Below, piece after piece: positions 53,694-62,803 of a stretch of 64,000 nucleotides of DNA. Source of the stretch: Methylobacterium sp. 17Sr1-1 (GTDB taxonomy: Bacteria; Pseudomonadota; Alphaproteobacteria; Rhizobiales; Beijerinckiaceae); the NCBI RefSeq assembly GCF_003173775.1, contig NZ_CP029552.1:3014001-3078000 (forward strand), written 5' to 3'. The position numbers and the translations under genes are program-made. Within the stretch, counting starts at the first letter, position 1. Every line of letters begins with the position of its first letter. The notes under the pieces were generated by a model. The model was not told the origin of the DNA, did not search any database, and worked only from the letters and a program-made list of their open reading frames with translations.

Positions 53694-55571
53694 ATGACGG
53701 CACCGCTCCTGTCGATCCGCGACCTCACGGTCGATTTCACCACCGATTCCGGCTCGTTCCGGGCGGTCGACGGCCTGTCCCTCGACGTGCCGGCCGGCCG
53801 CACCGTGGCGCTCGTCGGTGAATCGGGCTCGGGCAAGTCGGTCACCGCGCAGGCGATCCTGCAGATCCTGCCCAAGGTCGCCCGGATCAGCGGCGGCCAT
53901 ATCCGCTTCGCCGATCCCTCCGGCCCCGCCGGCGGCGTCGACATCGCGGCCCTCAAGGCCGATTCCTCCCGCATGCAGGCGCTGCGCGGCGGGCGGATCG
54001 CGATGATCTTCCAGGAACCGATGACCTCGCTGTCGCCGCTCCACACCGTCGGCGATCAGGTCACCGAGGCGTTGCGGCTGCACGCCGACGTCTCGGCCGA
54101 TCAGGCCAAGGCCCGGGCGATCGAGGTGTTCGAGCGGGTCGGCTTCCCGGACCCGAAGCGGGCGCTCGTCACCTACCCGTTCGAACTGTCGGGGGGCCTA
54201 CGCCAGCGCGCGATGATCGCGATGGCGCTGATCACTCGGCCCGCCCTCCTCATCGCCGACGAGCCGACCACGGCGCTCGACGTCACCACCCAGGCCCAGA
54301 TCCTGGAGCTGATGCGCGACCTCCAGGCCGAGACCGGCATGGCGATGCTGCTCATCACCCACGATCTCGGCGTCGTCGCCAACATGGCCGACGACGTGGT
54401 GGTGATGTATCGCGGCCGGGTGATGGAGGCGGGCGCGCGGGACGAGATTTTTCGCCGCCCCGGCCACCCCTACCTCAAGGCCCTGATGCGGGCGGTGCCG
54501 CGCTTCCACATGGCGCCCGGCGAGCGCCTGACGCCGATCCGCGAGGTGAAGAGCGCCGTGCTCGCCCGCAAGGCCGGCGAGCCGCACCGCCCCGATCCGG
54601 CCGGGCCGCTGCTCGCCATCGAGGGGGTGCGCAAGTCCTTCACCCTGCGCTCGGGCTGGTTCAAGGGGAAGACCCGCACCATCAACGCCGTCAACGGCGT
54701 GTCGCTTCAGCTGCATCCGGGCCGGACGCTGGGCCTCGTCGGCGAATCGGGCTGCGGCAAAACCACCCTGTCGAAGGTGGTGATGCGGGCCCTGCGCCCC
54801 GATTCCGGCACCGTCACCTTCGACGACGGCTCCGGCCGCGGCCCCCGCGACGTCTTCGCCCTCAAGGACCGGGAGCTGAAGGACTTCCGCCGGGCGGTGC
54901 AGTTCGTGTTCCAGGACCCGTTCTCGTCGCTCAACCCGCGGATGACGGTCTACGAGCTCCTGACCGAGCCCCTGCGCATCCACGGCGTCGGGTCGTCGGA
55001 CGAGCGCTACGAGCGGGCGAAGGAGCTGCTCGACATGGTCGGGCTCGACCAGTCGTCCCTGCGCCGCTACCCGCACGCCTTCTCGGGCGGCCAGCGCCAG
55101 CGCCTCGGCATCGCCCGGGCGCTCGCCCTGAAGCCGCGGGTGCTGCTCTGCGACGAGCCGGTCTCGGCCCTTGACGTCTCGGTCCAGGCCCAGGTGCTCA
55201 ATCTCCTCAAGGACCTCCAGGCGAGCCTCGGCGTCTCCTACCTGTTCGTGTCCCACAACCTCGCGGTGGTCGACTACATCGCCGACACGATCGCGGTGAT
55301 GTGCCGGGGGTACATCGTCGAGGAGGCGCCGAAGGCCGCCCTGTTCAAGAACCCGGCCCACCCCTACACGAGGGCGCTGCTCGCCGCGGTCCCCGAGCCC
55401 GACCTCGACCATCCCCTCGACCTCAAGCTCCTGATGAGCGACCGCTTCTCCGACCCGGCGAGCTGGCCCGAACCCTATCGCCTCACCGGCGGCGCGGCCG
55501 GCACCATGACCGAGATCGAACCCGGGCATTTCGTCCGGGTCGCCGGGCCGGTGCTCCGGCAAGCCGCCTGA
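53694..55571 (+). CDS. Peptide-type ABC transporter, fused double ATP-binding protein (DppD-DppF)
   Basis: Cytosolic ATPase of 625 residues with two complete nucleotide-binding domains. The first has Walker A GESGSGKS (about 42-49), signature [12 protein letters not shown] and Walker [13 protein letters not shown]. The second has Walker [10 protein letters not shown], signature [12 protein letters not shown] and Walker [13 protein letters not shown]. Each ends with the oligopeptide-family tail ([27 protein letters not shown]). It powers the importer whose binding protein and permeases are encoded at 56591-60719. The ATG at 53694 is preceded by CCAGG; the frame upstream overlaps the previous gene. 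Confidence 0.96.
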   Translation: MTAPLLSIRDLTVDFTTDSGSFRAVDGLSLDVPAGRTVALVGESGSGKSVTAQAILQILPKVARISGGHIRFADPSGPAGGVDIAALKADSSRMQALRGGRIAMIFQEPMTSLSPLHTVGDQVTEALRLHADVSADQAKARAIEVFERVGFPDPKRALVTYPFELSGGLRQRAMIAMALITRPALLIADEPTTALDVTTQAQILELMRDLQAETGMAMLLITHDLGVVANMADDVVVMYRGRVMEAGARDEIFRRPGHPYLKALMRAVPRFHMAPGERLTPIREVKSAVLARKAGEPHRPDPAGPLLAIEGVRKSFTLRSGWFKGKTRTINAVNGVSLQLHPGRTLGLVGESGCGKTTLSKVVMRALRPDSGTVTFDDGSGRGPRDVFALKDRELKDFRRAVQFVFQDPFSSLNPRMTVYELLTEPLRIHGVGSSDERYERAKELLDMVGLDQSSLRRYPHAFSGGQRQRLGIARALALKPRVLLCDEPVSALDVSVQAQVLNLLKDLQASLGVSYLFVSHNLAVVDYIADTIAVMCRGYIVEEAPKAALFKNPAHPYTRALLAAVPEPDLDHPLDLKLLMSDRFSDPASWPEPYRLTGGAAGTMTEIEPGHFVRVAGPVLRQAA

Positions 55572-55587
55572 TTTCTCAGAGACTCCG

Positions 55588-56469
55588 ATGCCCCACGGCG
55601 CCGCCCTCCGTCCTCACCCCTTCGTCGAGCGGCTGCGCCGCCGCTTCCTCGGCCGCCTGTTCGACCGCCTCGGCTACGACCTCGTTCCGGCCGTCTCCGA
55701 CTGGAACCACCGCCCGCTCTCGGGCCCGGAGACCGACGCGCTGATCGCGGCGGCGGCCGCGCGCCTCGACCACGACCTCGCGGAATCCGGCCTGAGCCTG
55801 CCGGGCGGCACAGGCCCAGCCGTCGCGACGTTCTGGGACCTGATCGCCGCGGCCCCGGTGGCGCAGAAGCGCGGCGGCAACGGCTTCAACGGAGCGCTCC
55901 AGCTCTACGTGCTGATGCGGGCGCTCTCGCCTGAGGTGATCGTCGAATCGGGGGTGTTCCGGGGCTTGACCACCTGGGTGATGCGCCAGGCCTGCCCGCA
56001 GGCCGAGATCTTCTGCTTCGATCCCGACCTCTCGGGACTGCGCTACCGCGATGCACGCGCCCATTACCACGCCGGCGACTGGTCGGCGGCGCGCCTGCCG
56101 CGTCTCGAGGCGGACAAGGCGGTCGGCTTCTTCGACGACCATATCAGCCAGGCCCGGCGGGTGCTGGAGGCGCGCGAGCGCGGCCTGACCCGGCTGATCT
56201 TCGACGACGACGCCGCGGCGCACCGGCTCCACGCCCATGGGGGCCCGGCCTTCCCGACCATCGCGATGCTGACCGCGCCCCGCTCCGGCGAGCCGGTGCG
56301 CTGGCGCCGCAACGGGCGGGAATTCGTCTACCGGCCCGATGACCCGGAGGCGAAGGCCGCCCGCGCGGTGATCGCCGCCACCCACGCCTTCGACGACCTG
56401 CACGCCGCGACCGGCTACTCGCCCACCCGCCTCACCTGGGTGCGCCTGCACGGGAGGGACGGGACATGA
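55588..56469 (+). CDS. Methyltransferase-like/unknown Rossmann-fold protein within ABC operon
   Basis: Protein of 293 residues. The central part VIVESGVFRGLTTWVMRQACPQAEIFCFDPDLSGLRY matches the SAM-binding glycine loop and acidic strand end of class I methyltransferases (cephalosporin-hydroxylase/TylF-like group). No clear catalytic signature is seen, and the long N-terminal region RLRRRFLGRLFDRLGYDLVPAVSD is basic. It starts 16 bases after the ABC ATPase stop and precedes the binding-protein gene, so it is co-transcribed with the importer, yet such a gene is not part of normal peptide importers. Function unknown. Confidence 0.78.
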   Translation: MPHGAALRPHPFVERLRRRFLGRLFDRLGYDLVPAVSDWNHRPLSGPETDALIAAAAARLDHDLAESGLSLPGGTGPAVATFWDLIAAAPVAQKRGGNGFNGALQLYVLMRALSPEVIVESGVFRGLTTWVMRQACPQAEIFCFDPDLSGLRYRDARAHYHAGDWSAARLPRLEADKAVGFFDDHISQARRVLEARERGLTRLIFDDDAAAHRLHAHGGPAFPTIAMLTAPRSGEPVRWRRNGREFVYRPDDPEAKAARAVIAATHAFDDLHAATGYSPTRLTWVRLHGRDGT

Positions 56470-56510
56470 CCTGGCTCGGACGCCTTTTCACAACCGCGAC
56501 GGTTCACCCC

Positions 56511-56670
56511 TCCCCCCTCTGCGGGGAGGGTGCCCCGCGGATGCGGGGCGGGAGAGGGGCAGCGCGACGCTGATCCAGGGGGCTCCCTTCATGACGGCCT
56601 CGACCTCTCCGGAAACGGCGTCCCCTCTCCCGCCCCGCTCCGCGGGGCACCCTCCCCCGCAGAGGGGGGA
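56511..56670. repeat. Long palindrome overlapping the start of a binding-protein gene
   Basis: Arms of 49 bases each (56511-56559 and 56622-56670), complementary except for two single-base indels, around a 62-base core. Arms contain CCCCCCTCTGCGGGGAGGG and TGCCCCGCGGATGCGGGGCGG. The ATG of the next gene (56591) lies in the core, and the right arm is translated as residues 11-27 of the product. A distinct family from the elements at 3309 and 52786. Confidence 0.93.
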
Positions 56671-58534
56671 GGTTTGGCGGCGCGTCGCACTTCTGTCCGT
56701 CCTGTTCCCGCTCCTTGCCTCCCCCGCCTTCTCCGCGGAAACCTCCGACCGCCTCCCCAAGCAACCCCTCGTCGTCGACCTCGCCGCGCAAGGCCGCCAG
56801 ACCGGCAAGCCCGGCGGCGACATCGTCACCCTGGTCTCGAAGGCCCGGGACATCCGCTACATCTCGACCTACGCCTACACCCGCCTCGTCGGCTACGACG
56901 AGAAGCTGGCGCTGCAGCCCGACATCCTGGAAAAGTTCGAGAACGACGGCGACAAGGTCTACACCTTCACCCTGCGCGAGGGCCATCGCTGGTCCGACGG
57001 CCAGCCCTTCACCGCGGAGGACATCCGCTACTGGTGGGAGGACGTCGCCCTCAACAAGGAGCTGAGCCCCTCCGGCCCGCCGGAATTCATGATGGTCGAC
57101 GGGCAGCCGCCGCGTTTCGAGCTGATCGACCCGCTCCACGTCCGCTTCACCTGGGACAAGCCGAATCCGCGCTTCCTGCCGGAGCTGGCCTCGCCGCGCG
57201 ATCCCTTCATCTACCGGCCGGCGCATTACCTGAAGAAATTCCACGCCAAGTACGCGTCGAAGGCCGAGATCGAGCCGCTGGTGAAGCAGGCCAAGGTCAA
57301 GGGCTGGGCGGCGCTCCACAACCGGCTCGACGCGATGTTCGAGCAGACCAACCCCGACCTGCCGACCCTCCAGCCCTGGCGCGTCACCAACACCGCGCCG
57401 GCGGCCCGCTTCGTCTTCGTGCGCAACCCCTATTACCACCGGGTCGACACCAACGGACAGCAACTGCCCTACATCGACAAGGTCAACATGGATGTGGCGG
57501 CCGGCGGGCTCCTCGCCGCCAAGGCCAATGCCGGCGAGGCCGACCTGCTGTTTCGCGGCCTCAACATGGAGGACATCCCGATCCTGCGCGAGGGCGAGCG
57601 CGCCAAGGGCTACCGCACCCATCTCTGGCCCACCGCCCGCGGCTCGGAACTGGCGCTCTACCCGAACCTGACCGTCACCGACCCGGTCTGGCGCCAGCTC
57701 AACCGCGACCTGCGCTACCGCCGCGCGCTCTCGCTCGCCATCGACCGGCGCACCCTCAACAACGCGCTGCTGTTCGGCCTCGGCACCGAGGGCAACGACA
57801 CGGTCGTCGAGAAGAGCCCGCTCTACAAGCCCGAATACCGCACCCTCAACGCCGGCTACGACCCCGGGGAAGCCTCCCGCCTCCTCGACGAGGTCGGGCT
57901 GACCCAGCGCAACGGCGCCGGCATCCGCCTCCTGCCGGACGGGCGCGAACTGGAGATCGTGGTCGAGACCGACGGCGAGAGCAGCATGCTCACCGACGGG
58001 CTGACGCTGATCTCCGAATTCTGGCGCGAGGTCGGCGTCAAGCTGTTCGTCAAGCCGCAGGACCGCACGGTCCTGCGCAACCGCGCCTATTCGGGCGCCG
58101 CCGTGATGGTGGCGGCGCAAGGGCTCGACCTCGCGATGCCGACCGCCGAGATGTCGCCCGACGAGCTCGCGCCGGTCCACCAGGACACCTATGCCTGGCC
58201 GAAATGGGGTCAGTACGTCGAGACGCGGGGCAAGGAGGGCGAGGCCTGCGACATCCCCGAGGCGAAGGTCCTGATCGACCTCAACGCCCGCTGGATGGCG
58301 ACCGCCGACAATGCCGAGCAGGCGACGATCTGGGCCGAGATGCTGAAGAACCGGGCCGAGAACCAGTGGGTGATCGGCACCGTCTCGGGGGCGCTGCAGC
58401 CGGTGGTCGCCAAGACCCGGCTCCTCAACGTGCCGGACAAGCAGACCTATAGCTGGAAGCCGACGGCCCTGATCGGGGTCTACCGGATGGACCAGTTCTA
58501 CTGGGGCCCGAACCCGAAGGAGGCGTCGCGGTGA
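56591..58534 (+). CDS. Peptide-type ABC transporter substrate-binding protein (SBP family 5)
   Basis: Periplasmic binding protein of 647 residues. The first 30 or so are encoded by the palindromic element; a hydrophobic signal core follows (VWRRVALLSVLFPLLASPAF, cleaved near FSAETS). The mature part has the family blocks FTLREGHRWSDGQPFTAEDIRYWWED, FVRNPYYHRVDTNGQQLPYID and RRALSLAIDRRTLNN. At about 600 mature residues it is longer than typical DppA and resembles the larger YejA/YtcQ-like group that binds peptides or other solutes. No other in-frame start lies before the signal core, so the ATG within the palindrome is probably real; AGGGGG lies eight bases before it. Confidence 0.92.
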   Translation: MTASTSPETASPLPPRSAGHPPPQRGEVWRRVALLSVLFPLLASPAFSAETSDRLPKQPLVVDLAAQGRQTGKPGGDIVTLVSKARDIRYISTYAYTRLVGYDEKLALQPDILEKFENDGDKVYTFTLREGHRWSDGQPFTAEDIRYWWEDVALNKELSPSGPPEFMMVDGQPPRFELIDPLHVRFTWDKPNPRFLPELASPRDPFIYRPAHYLKKFHAKYASKAEIEPLVKQAKVKGWAALHNRLDAMFEQTNPDLPTLQPWRVTNTAPAARFVFVRNPYYHRVDTNGQQLPYIDKVNMDVAAGGLLAAKANAGEADLLFRGLNMEDIPILREGERAKGYRTHLWPTARGSELALYPNLTVTDPVWRQLNRDLRYRRALSLAIDRRTLNNALLFGLGTEGNDTVVEKSPLYKPEYRTLNAGYDPGEASRLLDEVGLTQRNGAGIRLLPDGRELEIVVETDGESSMLTDGLTLISEFWREVGVKLFVKPQDRTVLRNRAYSGAAVMVAAQGLDLAMPTAEMSPDELAPVHQDTYAWPKWGQYVETRGKEGEACDIPEAKVLIDLNARWMATADNAEQATIWAEMLKNRAENQWVIGTVSGALQPVVAKTRLLNVPDKQTYSWKPTALIGVYRMDQFYWGPNPKEASR

Positions 58535-59556
58535 TCCGCTACCTCGCCCGCCGCCTCCTGACCATGGCGGTCACGCTGCTCATCATCTCCGCCCTCGTCT
58601 TCGTCATCATCAAGCTGCCGCCGGGCGACTTTTTGACCAACCAGATCGCCGAATTGCGCTCGCAGGGCGAGGCGGCGTCGGTCGCCAAGGCGCAGTTCCT
58701 GATGCAGCAATACGGCCTCGACCGGCCGGTCTGGGAGCAGTACCTGCGCTGGATCGGGCTCTGGCCCAACCCGGAAGGCGCCTTCAACGGCCTGATCCAG
58801 GGCAATTGGGGCTGGTCGTTCGAGTATGACCGCCCGGTGCGCGAGGTGGTCGGCGACGCGCTGTGGCTGACCCTCGTCGTCAACCTGGCGGTGGTGATCT
58901 TCGTCCACCTGGTGTCGATCCCGATCGCGATCTACTCGGCGACGCGGCAATACTCGATCGGCGACTACGTCGCGACCTTCATCGGCTATATCGGGCTGGC
59001 CACCCCGTCCTTCCTGCTGGCGCTGGTGATGCTGTTCTACGCCAACCGCTGGTTCGAAGTGTCGATCGGCGGGCTCTACGACAGCGCCTATTCGGGCCTG
59101 CCCTGGACTTGGGACAAGATCCGCTCGCTGCTCGCCCACCTCGTCGTCCCGACGCTGGTGATCGGGTTGGGCGGCACCGCGGCGATGATCCGGCGGATGC
59201 GCGCCAACCTGCTCGACGAACTCGGCAAGCAATACGTCGTCACCGCCCGCGCCAAGGGCCTGCCGCCGACCCGGGCGCTCCTGAAGTACCCGTTCCGGAT
59301 GTCGCTCAACCCGTTCATCGCCGATATCGGCAACCTCCTGCCCCATCTCATCTCGGGCTCGGTGCTGGTGTCGCTGGTGCTGAGCCTGCCGACCGTCGGG
59401 CCGATCCTGCTCGCCGCGCTGAAGAGCCAGGACCAGTTCCTGGCCGGCTTCATCCTGATGTTCGTGGCGATGCTCACGGTGATCGGCATGCTGATCTCCG
59501 ACCTGCTGCTCGCCTGGCTCGATCCGCGCATCCGCCTCGGAGGGGACGGTCGATGA
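58531..59556 (+). CDS. Peptide-type ABC transporter permease (DppB-like)
   Basis: Inner-membrane permease of 341 residues with about six helices. It opens MIRYLARRLLTMAVTLLIISALVFV, the standard first helix, and has the EAA-like cytosolic loop (LLDELGKQYVVTARAKGLPPTRALLKYPFRMSLNP). An unusually long periplasmic loop (about residues 30-105) separates helices 1 and 2, typical of the family. The GTG start overlaps the binding-protein stop (GTGA), and its own stop overlaps the next start, so the set is translationally coupled. Confidence 0.95.
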   Translation: MIRYLARRLLTMAVTLLIISALVFVIIKLPPGDFLTNQIAELRSQGEAASVAKAQFLMQQYGLDRPVWEQYLRWIGLWPNPEGAFNGLIQGNWGWSFEYDRPVREVVGDALWLTLVVNLAVVIFVHLVSIPIAIYSATRQYSIGDYVATFIGYIGLATPSFLLALVMLFYANRWFEVSIGGLYDSAYSGLPWTWDKIRSLLAHLVVPTLVIGLGGTAAMIRRMRANLLDELGKQYVVTARAKGLPPTRALLKYPFRMSLNPFIADIGNLLPHLISGSVLVSLVLSLPTVGPILLAALKSQDQFLAGFILMFVAMLTVIGMLISDLLLAWLDPRIRLGGDGR

Positions 59557-60719
59557 GTCTCGAGTTGCGCGACCGACCCAGCCACTTCGTCGACACCGCC
59601 CCCTTCGATCCCGGCCGTACCGAGCCGGTGGGGGCGGAGAGCAGCGCTGTCGACCGCGCCTCGTCCTGGCGTCTGACCTGGTGGAAGTTCCGCAAGCACC
59701 GGGTCGCGGTGGCGGCGGGGCTGATCCTGATCGTCTTCTACGCGCTGATCCCCTTCGTCGAGGTGATCGCGCCCTACAACCCGGCCAAGCGCCACGGCGA
59801 TTACCTCTACGCGCCGCCGCAATCGATCCACCTGTTCCACGAGGGGCGATTCGTCGGCCCCTACACCCATCCCTACCACTTCACCTTCAACATCGAGACC
59901 TTCCACCGCGACTACACGGTGGACCGAACGAAGGTGCAACACTTGCGCTTCTTCTGCCGCGACGAGGGTTACTCGTTCTGGGGCCTCGTCGACACCAACT
60001 GGCACCTGGTCTGCCCGCCGAAGGACGGGACGATGTTCCTGCTCGGCACCGACCGGCTCGGGCGCGACCTGCTCTCGCGGATCATCACCGGCACCCGGAT
60101 CTCGCTCACCGTCGGCCTCGTCGGCATCGCGGTGTCCTTCGCGCTCGGGCTCTTCTTCGGCGGGCTCGCCGGCTATCTCGGCGGCTGGGTCGACAACGTC
60201 ATTCAGCGCATGATCGAGATCCTGCGCTCCCTGCCCGAATTGCCGCTCTGGCTCGCCCTCTCGGCGGCTTTGCCGCCGAACTGGAGCCCGATCCTGGTCT
60301 TCTTCGGCATCACGCTGATCCTCGGGCTGCTCGACTGGCCCGGCCTCGCCCGCGCCGTGCGCTCGAAGCTGCTGGCGCTCCGCGAGGAGGATTACGTCCG
60401 CGCCGCCGAGCTGATGGGTGCCTCGAAGACCCGGATCATCGCCCGGCACCTGATCCCGAACTTCATGAGCCACCTGATCGCCTCGGCGACCCTGTCGATC
60501 CCCTCGATGATCCTCGGCGAGACGGCCCTGTCGTTCCTAGGCTTGGGATTGCGGCCGCCGGTGACGAGCTGGGGCGTGCTCCTGAACGAGGCGCAGAACC
60601 TCGCGGCGGTGCAGCTGCATCCGTGGCTGCTGGCGCCGATCCTGCCGGTGGTGATCGTGGTGCTGGCCTTCAACTTCCTCGGGGATGGGCTGCGGGACGC
60701 GGCGGATCCGTACCATTGA
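59553..60719 (+). CDS. Peptide-type ABC transporter permease (DppC-like)
   Basis: Second permease, 388 residues. A cytosolic N-terminus with WKFRKHRVAVAAGLILIVFYALIPFVEV is followed by a long periplasmic region (about 65-170) and then the transport domain starting MFLLGTDRLGRDLLSRIITGTRISLTVGLVGI. The EAA loop AAELMGASKTRIIARHLIPNFMSHLI and ILGETALSFLGLGLRPPVTSWG are family-typical. It pairs with DppB and the fused ATPase. This ends the importer operon that starts at 53694; a palindromic repeat follows. Confidence 0.96.
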   Translation: MSLELRDRPSHFVDTAPFDPGRTEPVGAESSAVDRASSWRLTWWKFRKHRVAVAAGLILIVFYALIPFVEVIAPYNPAKRHGDYLYAPPQSIHLFHEGRFVGPYTHPYHFTFNIETFHRDYTVDRTKVQHLRFFCRDEGYSFWGLVDTNWHLVCPPKDGTMFLLGTDRLGRDLLSRIITGTRISLTVGLVGIAVSFALGLFFGGLAGYLGGWVDNVIQRMIEILRSLPELPLWLALSAALPPNWSPILVFFGITLILGLLDWPGLARAVRSKLLALREEDYVRAAELMGASKTRIIARHLIPNFMSHLIASATLSIPSMILGETALSFLGLGLRPPVTSWGVLLNEAQNLAAVQLHPWLLAPILPVVIVVLAFNFLGDGLRDAADPYH

Positions 60720-60836
60720 GGGTTGTTGGGGCGGATCGGGATCCTTGAGAATGTCCGTATCTCGCCCCCCGACCCGCCATCCTGAGGTTGAGAGATCCTA
60801 ACCTGCCCGCCTGATCTGCACCAATACTTCAGTAAA

Positions 60837-61013
60837 GCGCGGGATCCCCTCTCCCGTGTGGGAGAGGGGTAGGGGCGATCGAAGATCGCGCGAGGGTGAC
60901 ACGTTTAAGGATTAGCTACTGAGCGTGGTGCTGGCAGCGGAACGCTGAGCGCTTCACGCGGCACCGTAGCACCCTCACCCCCGGCCCCTCTCCCACACGG
61001 GAGAGGGGAGAGG
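60837..61013. repeat. Family-1 palindromic element, copy D
   Basis: Starts GCGCGGGATCCCC, followed by the hairpin arm with GTGT turn, a GATCGAAGATCGCGCG stretch on the left only, a core with GTGGTGCTGGCAGCGGAACG, and the inverted arm (CCCCTCTCCCACACGGGAGAGG). It lies in the 333-base gap (60720-61052) between convergent ABC operons. The rest of the gap holds nothing recognisable. No T-run is present. Confidence 0.9.
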
Positions 61014-61052
61014 CGCCTCATCTTTGTTCGAGGGAGCAGGCGGGAAGCCGTA

Positions 61053-61877
61053 TCACCCCCCCTTCACCGCCCCCGCCGTCAGGCCCGCCACGATCTGGCG
61101 CTGGGCGAACACCGTCAGCACCAGGACCGGCAGCGTCACGATCAGCGCCGCGGCGGCGAGCGGCCCCCAGCTCAGCTGGTCGAACGAGATCATGTTGTAG
61201 ACCGCGACCGGCAGGGTGCGGGTCTCGCGCCCGGCGAGCACGATGCCGAAGACGAAGTTGTTCCAGGAGAAGATCACCGCCAGGATCATCGCCACCGCGA
61301 TGCCGGGCTTGGCGATCGGCAGCGCGACGTAGCGGAAGACCTGCCAGCGGCTCGCCCCGTCGATGGTGGCCGCCTCCTCCAGCTCCAGCGGCGTGGTCTC
61401 GAAGTAGCCGATCATGATCCAGATCACGATCGGCACCGTGACGACGAGGTGGATGATGATCTGCGGCCACAGGGTGCCGAGGAGCCCGAGCCACTGGAAC
61501 AGCAGGAAGAGCGGGATCAGGTAGGACAGGCCGGGCGTGATGCGGGCGACCAGGATCACCACCGCCGCCTTGGCGGCCTTCATCCGGGCGATGCCGTAGC
61601 CGGCCGGCACCCCGACGAGGAGGGCGAGCCCCGTGGCGGTGCCGGTGACGAGCAGGCTGTTGAGGAAGTAGGTCGAGAACCGGTTCGACTCGAGCACGTC
61701 GAGGTAGTTCTTCCAGGCGAAGCGCTCGGGGATCAGGATCGGCGGATAGGCGGCGTTGTCGATCTCGTACTTGACCGAGAGCGACAGCATCCAGACGAAG
61801 AACAGGATCACCGGCGAGACGATCACCAGGACGGCAAAGAGCAGGGCGGCCTGCTTGAGGAGCCAGCGCCAGTTCAC
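61053..61877 (-). CDS. Sugar ABC transporter permease (MalG/ThuG-like)
   Basis: Inner-membrane permease of 274 residues, six helices. It ends the sugar-importer operon. The EAA loop is seen as PLELEEAATIDGASRWQVFRYVALPIAKPGIA, and the first helix as LLKQAALLFAVLVIVSPVILFFVWML. VEP-type segment YPPILIPERFAWKNYLDVL is typical of the MalG group. The GTG start overlaps the stop of the MalF-like gene (GTGA). No ATPase gene is visible in the window; it may lie outside or be shared. Confidence 0.95.
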   Translation of the reverse strand: MNWRWLLKQAALLFAVLVIVSPVILFFVWMLSLSVKYEIDNAAYPPILIPERFAWKNYLDVLESNRFSTYFLNSLLVTGTATGLALLVGVPAGYGIARMKAAKAAVVILVARITPGLSYLIPLFLLFQWLGLLGTLWPQIIIHLVVTVPIVIWIMIGYFETTPLELEEAATIDGASRWQVFRYVALPIAKPGIAVAMILAVIFSWNNFVFGIVLAGRETRTLPVAVYNMISFDQLSWGPLAAAALIVTLPVLVLTVFAQRQIVAGLTAGAVKGG

Positions 61878-62803
61878 GCGACGGCTCCCTGCGTACGCTT
61901 GCGGACGACCAGGAGAGCGGCGGCGAGCGCGATGATGAGGAGGAAGAACACCACGGCGATCGCCGACCCATACCCCACGTCGTAATAGGCGAAGGCGACG
62001 CTGTAGAGGTAGATGTTGATCGTCTCCGACGCCGTCCCGGGCCCGCCCTGGGTAATGGCGAAGATGATGTCGAAGCTCTTCACCGCGTCGATCATCCGGA
62101 TCATCGCGGCGACGAACAGGAACGGCGCCACCAGCGGCAGGGTGATGTGGCGAAACACCTGCCAGAGCGAGGCACCGTCGATCTGCGCGCTCTCGTAGGG
62201 CTCGGTCGGCAGCGCCGCGAGGCCGCCGAGCACGATCAGCATCACGAGCGGCGTCCACTGCCAGGTCTCGACCAGCACCAGCGACGGGATCACGGTCGCG
62301 GGATGGAACACCCAGAGCTGGGGCGGGATGCCGACGAGGGACAGGAGATAGTTCAGCACCCCGAGCTGGGGGTGGAACATCATGGTCCAGACGAGCGCGA
62401 TGGCGACGGGCGTCGCCATCATCGGCAGGATGAACACGCCGCGCAGGAAGCCGCGCAAGGGGAACCTCGCGTGGAACACGCAGGCCGCGAGCGTACCGAG
62501 GATCAAGGGCAGCACCACCGAGAGCGCGGTGTAGACGAGCGTCTGCCACACCGCGTCGAGGAAGCGCGGATCGGTGGGCAACCGCGCGTAGTTCGACAGG
62601 CCGACGAAGGCCGGGTCCGCCCCGACCTTCCACTCGTGCAGGCTCATCCACAGGGTGAAGGCCCAGGGGAAGACGATCACCCCGACGACGACGACGAGCG
62701 CCGGCACCACGAAGGGCCAGTAGCCCGGCGGGCGCCAGCGGGCCGCCGGCGCCGCGTCGGACGCCGGCGCGACGGACGAGGGCGCGAGGCCGGCCCGGGC
62801 CAT
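61874..62803 (-). CDS. Sugar ABC transporter permease (MalF/ThuF-like)
   Basis: Inner-membrane permease of 309 residues. After a short Ala/Pro-rich cytosolic tail, the first helix is PFVVPALVVVVGVIVFPWAFTLWMSL. It has RGFLRGVFILPMMATPVAIALVWTMMF, and the EAA loop EPYESAQIDGASLWQVFRHITLPLVAPFL. Together with the MalG-like protein it forms the channel. The ATG at 62803 overlaps the binding-protein stop. The open frame continues upstream but has no membrane character. Confidence 0.95.
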   Translation of the reverse strand: MARAGLAPSSVAPASDAAPAARWRPPGYWPFVVPALVVVVGVIVFPWAFTLWMSLHEWKVGADPAFVGLSNYARLPTDPRFLDAVWQTLVYTALSVVLPLILGTLAACVFHARFPLRGFLRGVFILPMMATPVAIALVWTMMFHPQLGVLNYLLSLVGIPPQLWVFHPATVIPSLVLVETWQWTPLVMLIVLGGLAALPTEPYESAQIDGASLWQVFRHITLPLVAPFLFVAAMIRMIDAVKSFDIIFAITQGGPGTASETINIYLYSVAFAYYDVGYGSAIAVVFFLLIIALAAALLVVRKRTQGAVA

